A stretch of 17,252 nt of DNA, taken from contig JBDKGV010000055.1 in assembly GCA_039798005.1 (NCBI GenBank), forward strand, positions 1-17,252. Direction: 5' to 3'. This DNA comes from JBDKGV01 sp039798005 (lineage in GTDB: Bacteria; Fibrobacterota; Fibrobacteria; UBA5070). Position numbers and translations under genes: made by a program. Shown one piece after another: positions 9,440 to 15,830 of the stretch; within the stretch, counting starts at the first letter, position 1; each line of letters begins with the position of its first letter. Below the pieces are notes generated by a model, which was given only the letters and a program-made list of their open reading frames with translations, did no database searches and was not told the origin of the DNA.

Positions 9440-10807
9440 ATGGCCAAGGTGACAAGATCCGTCAAATCCTGCGCGGTGAACCCGCTGAAGATGAGCCAGC
9501 CCGTCGGAGGGGCGCTGGCGATCCTGGGCCTGCGCGGGGCGATGCCGCTCCTGCACGGCTCCCAGGGCTGCACGAGCTTCGGGCTGGTGCTCTTCGTGCG
9601 CCATTTTCGCGAGGCCATCCCGCTCCAGACCACGGCCATGAGCGAGGTCTCCACCGTGCTGGGCGGCTACGAGAACGTGGAGCAGGCCATCCTGAACATC
9701 GCCGCCCGCGCCAAGCCCGAGATCATCGGCATCCTCTCGACCGGCGTGACCGAGGTCAAGGGGGACGATCTGGAGGGCTTCCTGAACGTCTTCCGCAAGC
9801 GCCACCCGCAGCACGACGGACTGAAGCTGGTGGCCGTCTCCACCCCCGACTTCAAGCAGGCCTTGCAGGACGGCTGGGCCAGCACGGTCGAGGCCCTCGT
9901 GGACAAGCTCGTCGAGCCGTGGCGGGGCGGGCTGCGCGACCTGACCTCGATCAACGTGCTGCCCGGGTGCCACCTCACGCCCGGCGATCTCGACGAACTG
10001 CGCTGGATCCTCGAGGAGTTCGGCCTGGATCCGGTCATCCTTCCCGACCTTTCGGGCTCCCTCGACGGGCACGTCCCCGAGGACTTCACGCCGACCAGCC
10101 TGGGCGGAGTGGGGGTCGACAAGGTCAGGACCATGGGAAGGGCGGTCCACACCATCGCCATCGGCAGCCAGATGCGCCCTGCCGCCGAGATGCTGGAGAC
10201 CAGGACCGGGGTTCCCTTCACCCTCTTCGAGAGCCTCACGGGTCTGGGGCCGGTGGACGAACTGATGGAGCTTCTCACCACGCTCACCGGGCTCCCGGCC
10301 TCGCCGCGTCTGCGCCGGCAAAGGAGTCAGTTGGTCGATGCCATGCTGGATGGCCACTTCTACTTCGGTGGCAAGAAGGTGGCGATCGGGGCCGAGCCGG
10401 ATCTTTTGTGGACCATGGGTTCCTGGCTCACCGAGATGGGCTGCGTCCTCCATGCCGCGGTGACCTCGACCCAATCCGCGATCCTGGAATCCCTTCCCGT
10501 CGCCGAGGTCCTGATCGGGGATCTCGAGGATCTGGAAAGGCGCGCGGAAGGCTGCGACCTCCTCCTCACGCATTCGCACGGTCGCCAGGCGGCCGAACGC
10601 CTGGAGATCCCCTTCTTCCACATGGGCATTCCCATGTTCGACCGGCTAGGTGCGGCGCACCTGCTTTCGATCGGGTATCGCGGCACCCGCGACCTGGTCT
10701 TTTCGATCGGAAATCTCTTTCTGGCCCACCCCCCCCATGCGGGGCCGGACACCTGGCGGCACGCAGTGATCGAGCCAGCCCTTTCGACCGCAAGCGCTTC
10801 GCCCTGA
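9440..10807 (+). CDS. nifN: Nitrogenase FeMo-cofactor scaffold protein NifN
   Basis: This is the beta-like partner of NifE in the NifEN cofactor scaffold. The 455-residue protein opens with SCAVNPLKMSQPVGGALA and HGSQGCTSFG, the signature of NifN and the NifK family. C44 matches the single NifN ligand of the [4Fe-4S] cluster shared with NifE. STGVTEVKGDDLEGF (about 95-109) and the VSTPDF segment are also typical. The start follows the nifE stop directly. GGAAAGGCAGGTGG in the end of nifE supplies the ribosome site. nifX follows after 20 bases. Confidence 0.96.
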   Translation: MAKVTRSVKSCAVNPLKMSQPVGGALAILGLRGAMPLLHGSQGCTSFGLVLFVRHFREAIPLQTTAMSEVSTVLGGYENVEQAILNIAARAKPEIIGILSTGVTEVKGDDLEGFLNVFRKRHPQHDGLKLVAVSTPDFKQALQDGWASTVEALVDKLVEPWRGGLRDLTSINVLPGCHLTPGDLDELRWILEEFGLDPVILPDLSGSLDGHVPEDFTPTSLGGVGVDKVRTMGRAVHTIAIGSQMRPAAEMLETRTGVPFTLFESLTGLGPVDELMELLTTLTGLPASPRLRRQRSQLVDAMLDGHFYFGGKKVAIGAEPDLLWTMGSWLTEMGCVLHAAVTSTQSAILESLPVAEVLIGDLEDLERRAEGCDLLLTHSHGRQAAERLEIPFFHMGIPMFDRLGAAHLLSIGYRGTRDLVFSIGNLFLAHPPHAGPDTWRHAVIEPALSTASASP

Positions 10808-10827
10808 TTTTCGAGGAAAGGAACGTC

Positions 10828-11238
10828 ATGAAGATCGCCTTTGCCACCCAGGACCTCGTGTCGGTCGACGCCCACTTCGGTTCCGCCAAGCACATCCGTA
10901 TCTACGAGATGGATCAGGACGGAGCCTTCCTGCTGGAGACGCACACCTTCGACGGCAACCTGCAGGAGGATGGCAACGAGGACAAGCTTGCTCCGAAGCT
11001 GGCTTCGATCTCCGAGTGCGCCATCCTCTACGTCGCGGCCATCGGCGGCTCGGCGGCATCCCGGGTGATCGCCCAGGCGATCCATCCGATCCGGGTCACC
11101 GAATCCGAGCCCATCGACGGACTGCTGGACAGCCTGCAAGCCCTGCTGCGCGGAACTCCTCCCCCTTGGTTGCGCAAGGCGCTGGGCAAGGGGAAGGAGC
11201 GCATCCTGGACTTCGAGGAAGAGGAGGTGGCGGCGTGA
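10828..11238 (+). CDS. nifX: FeMo-cofactor/NifB-co carrier NifX
   Basis: NifX binds NifB-co and the VK-cluster and shuttles them to and from NifEN. The 136-residue protein shows the family opening MKIAFATQDLVSVDAHFGSA and an RIYEM strand. It ends in an acidic EEEE tail after a basic GKGKE stretch. The start is set by GAGGAAAGG 7-15 bases upstream and by the NifX N-terminus. The stop TGA overlaps the GTG start of nifQ (GTGA). The same reading frame stays open for 2.8 kb upstream, but that part only shadows nifE and nifN. Related short NafY-type carriers cannot be fully excluded; the operon position favours NifX. Confidence 0.9.
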   Translation: MKIAFATQDLVSVDAHFGSAKHIRIYEMDQDGAFLLETHTFDGNLQEDGNEDKLAPKLASISECAILYVAAIGGSAASRVIAQAIHPIRVTESEPIDGLLDSLQALLRGTPPPWLRKALGKGKERILDFEEEEVAA

Positions 11239-11837
11239 TCGGCGAGGGGACCGGGCTCCGCGCCCAGCTCGAGGTCTTCGGGAATCCGCTATGGCATCCG
11301 TTGGACCTGCGCCTGGTGGCTTGCGTGACGGCCCTTGCCGCCGAGGAGACCGTCTCTCCCTGGGGGCTGTGCGATGCCCTCGGATTGGAGGTCGCGCCCT
11401 TGGAGGCGTTCCTGCAGGATGCCTTCGGGCCGTTTGCCGCCGAGCTTTTGTCCCATGCCGGGATGGAGCCGCAGCCGACCGAGGAGGAGCTGAGGCTACG
11501 GCATCTCCTGACGCGCTCAGGGCGGACCCGCAGCCCTTTCGAAGCGACTCTAGCCTGCATCCTGGCGCGCCGTTGCCGACAGACGCATCATCTCTGGCAG
11601 GATCTCGGCCTGGAAAGCCGTGCCGAGATCGGGGCGGTGATGGAGCGTCACTTCCCATCCCTGGTGCGGCGCAATGCCAGCGGGATGCGCTGGAAGAAGT
11701 TCCTCTACCGGATGATCTGCGCCGACCACGACCACGCCTACTGCAGCGCGCCGACCTGCGAGGAGTGCGAGGAACATGGGGACTGCTTCGGGAGCGAGTC
11801 CGGAGCATCTCTCCTCGCAGGAGGTCTGCCGGCCTAG
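11235..11837 (+). CDS. nifQ: Molybdenum donor protein NifQ, GTG start
   Basis: NifQ carries a [Mo-3Fe-4S] cluster and delivers molybdenum for FeMo-co assembly on NifEN. The predicted 200-residue protein has the NifQ C-terminal signature: MRWKKFLYRMIC (151-162), then C170-X4-C175-X2-C178-X5-C184 followed by FGSE. The N-terminal two-thirds is helical and poorly conserved, as expected for the family. The start chosen is the GTG that overlaps the nifX stop by four bases, with AGGAGG about 8 bases upstream; this gives a length close to known NifQ. Longer frames upstream lie inside nifX. It is the last gene of the compact nifENXQ run; nifA begins 169 bases later. Confidence 0.93.
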   Translation: MIGEGTGLRAQLEVFGNPLWHPLDLRLVACVTALAAEETVSPWGLCDALGLEVAPLEAFLQDAFGPFAAELLSHAGMEPQPTEEELRLRHLLTRSGRTRSPFEATLACILARRCRQTHHLWQDLGLESRAEIGAVMERHFPSLVRRNASGMRWKKFLYRMICADHDHAYCSAPTCEECEEHGDCFGSESGASLLAGGLPA

Positions 11838-11922
11838 GACACTTCTTGACATTGGTTGCCGAGACCTGCCTGCGTCATGGTGAAGGAGCCTGGATTCCAT
11901 CCCAGGGCTTCCGTTGGGCGTT

Positions 11923-11938
11923 TGGCTCTGGAATTGAT
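11923..11938 (+). promoter_or_regulatory. Weak sigma-54-like promoter candidate for nifA
   Basis: TGGCTC-TGGAA-TTGAT resembles the nifS and nifE promoters and keeps the -24 GG at correct spacing, but the -12 GC is GA. No TGT-N10-ACA site was found just upstream. It lies about 70 bases before the nifA ATG. Confidence 0.3.
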
Positions 11939-12006
11939 TCCGGTTTCCCTAGCAGGGGTCGTGTCCCTTGTGGAAGCGATCGCACCGAAGGGAGCCGGAG
12001 GCCAGC

Positions 12007-13731
12007 ATGATCCTTGGGGAACACAGTCCGTGGCGGACCGTGGAGGACTTCGCGTCTTCCGAGGTGCGTTCGCAGGTTCTCTTCGAGGCCTCCCATGCCC
12101 TGCTTTCTCCGAGCGGGATCGAGGCGGCCCTGCAGGCGGTCGCCGGCATCTTGGAGACCCATCTCCCGTTGGAAGGAGTGCTTGTCGCCTTGGTCGAGGA
12201 GGGCGCTCCGCGGATCCTGGCCATGGCCGAGAACGATCGCGAGGCGGTCGAGCGTCATTTCACGGCGGTGGCACGCCCGGTGTTCGATCATGTGAAGGTG
12301 ACAGGGAAAGCGGTCCCGGACCCCCTCGGTCCGACCTTGGAGATGTGTGAACTCTGCAATCCGGCCCAAGGGGAGCCGCTGTGCAGCCTTTTGGGTGTGC
12401 CGGTGCACCGGGGGCAGGAGACGGTGGGCGTGCTGGTGGCTCAGGATCGCGAGGAGCGTCGGGACGAGGACGGGACTCGTACTCTCTTGGAGCTGCTTGC
12501 GCTGGTCGCACGGCTCGTCGGCCAGGCCTACCACTTCCAGGAAATGGTGGCGCGGGATCGCAAGCGCCTCATGGAGGAGGGCAATCGCGCGCAGAAGGAA
12601 CTGGGTGCGGTGGTGCCGGAACCTCGTTCCCAAGGCAAGCTGGGGATTCTGGGCGAATCGCCGCAGATCCAGGAAGTCCTGCGCAAGATCCGCATCGCGG
12701 CCCGCAACAACCTGCCCGTACTCCTGCGCGGGGAATCCGGCACCGGCAAGGAGCTGTTCGCCCAAGCGGTTCATGCGCTCTCCGGCCGCAGCCAAGGTCC
12801 GATGGTGCGGCTCAACTGCGCGGCCCTGTCCGAGACGATGCTCGAGTCGGAGCTGTTCGGCCACGAGAAGGGCGCCTTCACCGGGGCTTTGAGCCAGAGG
12901 AAGGGACGCTTCGAACTGGCTGATGGCGGGACCATTTTTCTGGACGAGATCGGGGAGATCTCCGCCGGCTTCCAGTCGAAGCTGCTGCGCGTGCTTCAGG
13001 AGGGCGAGTTCGAGCGCGTGGGCGGATCGGAGACGATCAAGGTGGATGCCCGCGTGGTCGCGGCGACCAACCGCGATCTCGAGGAGGATGTCCGCAAAGG
13101 GATCTTCCGCTCCGACCTCTACTTCCGCCTTTGCGTGATCCCGATCCAGTTGCCCCCGCTGCGGGAGCGGGCCCAGGACATTCCGCTGCTGGCCAACAGT
13201 TTCCTGCGGCGCTACAACGAGAACAACGGCACGCAGTTGGTCTTCGATCGCGACGCGCTGGAGGTCATCCAGGGCTGCGCCTTTCCCGGCAACATCCGCG
13301 AGCTGCAGAGCTGCGTGAGCCGCACGGCGGCCTTCTGCACCGGCAACAGCATCCAAGCCAAGGATTTCGCCTGCAGCAACGGAAGCTGCCTTTCCAAGCT
13401 CCTGTGCTCGCCAGGCTCCCTGCGGCAGGAACCGGTGTCCGTGACCTCCGTGCCGTCCACGTCTTCGCTCACGGATCTGGATTCCCGGAGCGACTCCGAC
13501 TCCCGCCACGAGGAGGGATCGGTCTTCGAGGTCTCGTCGGGGGTGGACGCTTCTTCAAGCTTTCCTGACGAGGACTCCATGCCTCATGGTTCCTCGGAGC
13601 GGATGCGTCTGCTCGAGGCGATGGAGCGCTCCGGTTGGGTCCAGGCCAAGGCGGCCCGGCTCCTGGGCTTGACGGCGCGGCAGGTCTGCTACGCCCTTCG
13701 CAAGCACGGCATCGAAGTCAAGAAGTTCTGA
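12007..13731 (+). CDS. nifA: Sigma-54-dependent nif regulator NifA, cysteine-rich (oxygen-responsive type)
   Basis: NifA binds TGT-N10-ACA enhancers and uses ATP to open sigma-54 promoters of nif genes. The 574-residue protein has an N-terminal GAF domain (about 20-175) and an AAA+ domain (about 210-440). The latter shows Walker A GESGTGKE (242-249), GAFTGA (289-294), Walker B FLDE (311-314) and arginines in FRSDLYFR. A Ser/Asp-rich linker (about 475-530) leads to a Fis-type helix-turn-helix (533-574) whose WVQAKAARLLGLTARQV matches NifA closely. C424-X11-C436-X19-C456-X4-C461 is exactly the motif of oxygen-sensitive NifA, which needs no NifL; none is seen here. Extra cysteines C114, C117 and C126 lie in the GAF domain. 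The start follows GGAGGCC; an in-frame ATG at 11968 lacks a site. Confidence 0.96.
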   Translation: MILGEHSPWRTVEDFASSEVRSQVLFEASHALLSPSGIEAALQAVAGILETHLPLEGVLVALVEEGAPRILAMAENDREAVERHFTAVARPVFDHVKVTGKAVPDPLGPTLEMCELCNPAQGEPLCSLLGVPVHRGQETVGVLVAQDREERRDEDGTRTLLELLALVARLVGQAYHFQEMVARDRKRLMEEGNRAQKELGAVVPEPRSQGKLGILGESPQIQEVLRKIRIAARNNLPVLLRGESGTGKELFAQAVHALSGRSQGPMVRLNCAALSETMLESELFGHEKGAFTGALSQRKGRFELADGGTIFLDEIGEISAGFQSKLLRVLQEGEFERVGGSETIKVDARVVAATNRDLEEDVRKGIFRSDLYFRLCVIPIQLPPLRERAQDIPLLANSFLRRYNENNGTQLVFDRDALEVIQGCAFPGNIRELQSCVSRTAAFCTGNSIQAKDFACSNGSCLSKLLCSPGSLRQEPVSVTSVPSTSSLTDLDSRSDSDSRHEEGSVFEVSSGVDASSSFPDEDSMPHGSSERMRLLEAMERSGWVQAKAARLLGLTARQVCYALRKHGIEVKKF

Positions 13732-13811
13732 ATCACATGAGTCCTTTGAGACGCCCATTCCATGGGCTCCTCAGGACGAACGGATCGTTTGCACTCCTGT
13801 GGATCGTCACA

Positions 13812-14225
13812 CTATGCGGCCAGACGAGCCTGATCCTGGGCCAGCACGCGTTCCACCGTCTTGCGCACACCGGCAACGGTCAGGGGCTTGCCCAGGATCC
13901 CGTCGGCTCCGGCAGGCAGGCAGGCGTAGGCGTCCGGGTCGTCGTCGGATTCGGCCACCAGCACGAGCTTGGCGGGATTCAGGCGTTCACGCATCTGAGG
14001 GATCAGGTCGATGCCTCGTCCCCACACCAAGCCCAGGTCCAGCAGGACCAGATCCACCGGTCCCAGGAACTTCTTGTGATAGGCCTCTTCGGGAGAGCGG
14101 ATCTCATGGGCTTCGCTCTCGTCATGCAGCATGAATTGCAGCGCTGCCCGCAGGACTTCGTCTTCCATCACGATCAGGATTCTGCGGTTGGCCAAGGTCT
14201 TGGATGTGTCGATGCCGAAATTCAT
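13812..14225 (-). CDS. Single-domain response regulator receiver protein (CheY-like)
   Basis: This 137-residue protein is a stand-alone receiver domain with no output domain. RILIVMEDE (15-23) supplies the acidic pocket, D63 in LVLLDLGL is the expected phosphoryl acceptor, and K113 in GILGKPL is the conserved lysine. By spacing from that lysine (CheY Thr87 to Lys109), the usual Thr/Ser aligns with A91, so signalling may be altered. GAGGAG lies about 7 bases before the ATG. It converges with nifA and diverges from nifS. A weak sigma-54 promoter match (14297-14312) and a perfect NifA-type site upstream suggest NifA control. Its kinase and target are unknown. I do not recognise it as a named nif gene. 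Confidence 0.85.
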   Translation of the reverse strand: MNFGIDTSKTLANRRILIVMEDEVLRAALQFMLHDESEAHEIRSPEEAYHKKFLGPVDLVLLDLGLVWGRGIDLIPQMRERLNPAKLVLVAESDDDPDAYACLPAGADGILGKPLTVAGVRKTVERVLAQDQARLAA

Positions 14226-14296
14226 GCAATTCTCCTCAGATCAGTTGCGGGAGTCTTTGGGAATACCCACCGCGGTCCCGGTTCTGCTTGGAGAGA

Positions 14297-14312
14297 AGCA
14301 AAATCCAGTCCA
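14297..14312 (-). promoter_or_regulatory. Candidate sigma-54 promoter of receiver gene
   Basis: On the minus strand the motif reads TGGACT-GGATT-TTGCT. The essential GG and GC and their spacing are kept and the -12 element is perfect, but positions 4-6 of the -24 element deviate from CAC. The predicted start is about 60 bases before the ATG. Confidence 0.5.
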
Positions 14313-14353
14313 GTTGCTTCGAGCTTGGGAATGCCTGACTCCTCTTCCTTACC

Positions 14354-14369
14354 CTGTACGTTTTCTGAC
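14354..14369. promoter_or_regulatory. NifA upstream activator site TGT-N10-ACA for nifS and perhaps the receiver gene
   Basis: TGT (14354-14356), ten bases, then ACA (14367-14369) exactly match the consensus. The site lies 86 bases upstream of the nifS -24 element, a normal distance, and about 42 bases from the -24 element of the candidate receiver promoter, which is short. Confidence 0.8.
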
Positions 14370-14420
14370 ACGAATGTCGACTTTATGTCATTCTCAATCC
14401 GTCCCTGAAGGCGCAACCTT

Positions 14421-14434
14421 CGCCAGAACTGGCG
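14421..14434. promoter_or_regulatory. Perfect inverted repeat between NifA site and nifS promoter
   Basis: CGCCAG-AA-CTGGCG lies between the enhancer and the -24 element. It may be an operator or a chance palindrome in GC-rich DNA. No bound protein can be named. Confidence 0.4.
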
Positions 14435-14454
14435 TGCTGCGCGCTTGATCCGGT

Positions 14455-14470
14455 TGGCACCGGAATTGTT
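14455..14470 (+). promoter_or_regulatory. Sigma-54 (-24/-12) promoter of nifS
   Basis: TGGCAC-CGGAA-TTGTT has the same -24 and -12 elements as the nifE promoter. The predicted start leaves a leader of about 105 bases before the nifS ATG. Confidence 0.8.
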
Positions 14471-14586
14471 CTTCCAAGGATTCAGGGCGCTTCCAGCAGA
14501 CCTTCAGGTCGAGTGCGAAGTCGGAATGGCATGCGTCCGGTGTGGCGACACAGGGAATCCGTAGGACCAAGGAGAGAGGTTGAACC

Positions 14587-15753
14587 ATGAGTCCCGTCTA
14601 CCTCGACAACAACGCGTCCACCCGCCCGGCCCAGCGGGTCATTGCTGCCATGCTGCCTCTGCTGACCGACTGCTTCGGCAATCCTTCCTCCAAGCATGAG
14701 GCGGGAATGATGGCGGCGGCCGCGGTCCAGAAGGCCAGGAAGCAGGTCGCAAACCTCATAGGCGCTTCGTCCGAAAGTGAGATCGTCTTTGTCTCGGGCG
14801 GAACCGAAGCCGACAACCTCGCCATCCTCTCCGGCCTGGACAATCGTCCCGACCGCGACGAGATCGTCGTTAGCGTCGTGGAGCACCCGGCGGTGCTTGC
14901 CTTGTGCGACCACCTCGAGCGGTCCCGGGGGATCACCGTCCATCGCATCGGGGTCGACTCCCTGGGGCGGATCGACCTCGAGGAGTACTCGCCTGCCCTG
15001 GGGCCGCGCACCGCCGTGGCGATCGTGATGTGGGCCAACAACGAGACGGGAAATGTCCATCCGATCGCCCACCTCGCCCGGCTGGCCCACGCCCATGGGG
15101 CGCTCTTCTTCACCGATGCGGTTCAAGCGGCGGGGCGCGTGCCCATCGACCTATCGACCTGCGAGGCCGACTTCCTCTCCCTTTCGTCCCACAAGTTCCA
15201 CGGCCCCAAAGGGGTGGGTGCCTTGTTCGTGCGCAAGGGCCTGAAGGTCCATTCCCTGATCCGGGGCGGGCGGCAGGAACGTGGACGCCGCGCTGGCACC
15301 GAGAACGTGCCGGGCATCGTGGGAATGGGCGAGGCCGCTGAACTCGCGGTCGCGCTACTTGCCACCGATGCGTTGCGCCAGGAAGCCCTGCGCGAGCGCT
15401 TGGTCTGCGAGATCCTGCGAAGCATTCCCGGTGCCACGGTGCTGGGCGACCCGAGGTTCCATCTGCCCAACACCCTGTGCGTGGCCTTCGAGGACATCGA
15501 GAGCGACGACGCGATCACGCTGCTTTCCCGCGAAGGGGTCTGGGTGTCGTCCGGCTCGGCCTGTTCATCCGGAAGCCAGGAGCCTTCACACGTGCTGCGC
15601 GCCATGCGCGTGCCCTTCGAATCGATCCGGGGTGCGGTGCGCCTGTCCCTCTCTCGCGAATCGTTGGAGGACGAGGTGGATCGCGCCGCCAAGGCGTTGG
15701 CCGCAGTCGTCGAGCGGCTGCGCGGCCTGGACGCGCACTTGCACGTCGCCTAG
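14587..15753 (+). CDS. nifS: Cysteine desulfurase NifS
   Basis: NifS is a PLP enzyme that removes sulfur from cysteine for nitrogenase Fe-S cluster assembly. The 388-residue protein opens with VYLDNNASTRP. It carries the PLP-stacking H100 (VEHPAV), D177 and Q180 (FTDAVQ), the PLP-binding lysine K203 (SSHKFHGPKG) and the sulfur-accepting C326 (SSGSACSSGS). Length and residue positions match Azotobacter NifS closely. AAGGAGAGAGG precedes the ATG. No nifU follows; a terminator lies about 25 bases after the stop, so nifS is transcribed alone here. IscS is the main alternative, but the short C326 loop and the sigma-54/NifA control region favour NifS. Confidence 0.93.
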   Translation: MSPVYLDNNASTRPAQRVIAAMLPLLTDCFGNPSSKHEAGMMAAAAVQKARKQVANLIGASSESEIVFVSGGTEADNLAILSGLDNRPDRDEIVVSVVEHPAVLALCDHLERSRGITVHRIGVDSLGRIDLEEYSPALGPRTAVAIVMWANNETGNVHPIAHLARLAHAHGALFFTDAVQAAGRVPIDLSTCEADFLSLSSHKFHGPKGVGALFVRKGLKVHSLIRGGRQERGRRAGTENVPGIVGMGEAAELAVALLATDALRQEALRERLVCEILRSIPGATVLGDPRFHLPNTLCVAFEDIESDDAITLLSREGVWVSSGSACSSGSQEPSHVLRAMRVPFESIRGAVRLSLSRESLEDEVDRAAKALAAVVERLRGLDAHLHVA

Positions 15754-15776
15754 ACGCTTACCGACGGCAGACGAGA

Positions 15777-15808
15777 AAGGGCACCCGTTGCGGGTGCCCT
15801 TGGCTTTT
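15777..15808. terminator. Bidirectional terminator between nifS and GH74 gene
   Basis: A perfect 11-bp stem, AAGGGCACCCG (15777-15787) with CGGGTGCCCTT (15791-15801), surrounds TTG. It is followed by GGCTTTTCC on the plus strand and TCTCG on the minus strand. The stem and flanks nearly repeat those of the terminator at 6014. Confidence 0.9.
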
Positions 15809-15830
15809 CCTGCGATGCGGTTGGACGGTC

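Larger units (their letters stand above)
14226..14586. promoter_or_regulatory. Divergent receiver gene-nifS control region
   Basis: This 361-bp gap has the same plan as the nifB-nifE gap. A sigma-54-like promoter faces each way and one NifA-type site lies between, listed separately. It also holds a perfect CGCCAG-AA-CTGGCG palindrome and a small GTGT-GGCG-ACAC inverted repeat in the nifS leader near 14540. No gene was found in it. Confidence 0.8.

Noticed and set aside
8735..10621. Long minus-strand open frame of about 628 codons opposite nifE and nifN
   Set aside because: It is an antisense shadow typical of GC-rich codon use, with a low-complexity His/Gly/Arg product and no start signals.
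8002..10827. A frame open for 2.8 kb across nifE and nifN that runs into nifX
   Set aside because: The protein is Arg/Gly/Pro-rich with no family features and lies out of frame with two certain nif genes; only the part from 10828 is real (nifX).
11846..11874. TTGACA before nifA as a sigma-70 -35 element
   Set aside because: No acceptable -10 hexamer lies 16-18 bases downstream.
11856..12350. Open frame overlapping the start of nifA
   Set aside because: It is out of frame with nifA, has no ribosome site and encodes no recognisable protein.
11875..13509. Long minus-strand open frame opposite nifA
   Set aside because: Its product has no recognisable domain, whereas the plus strand encodes a complete NifA.
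13753..13767. GCCCAT-TCC-ATGGGC hairpin between nifA and the receiver gene as a terminator
   Set aside because: There is no T tract on either side and the stem is only 6 bp.
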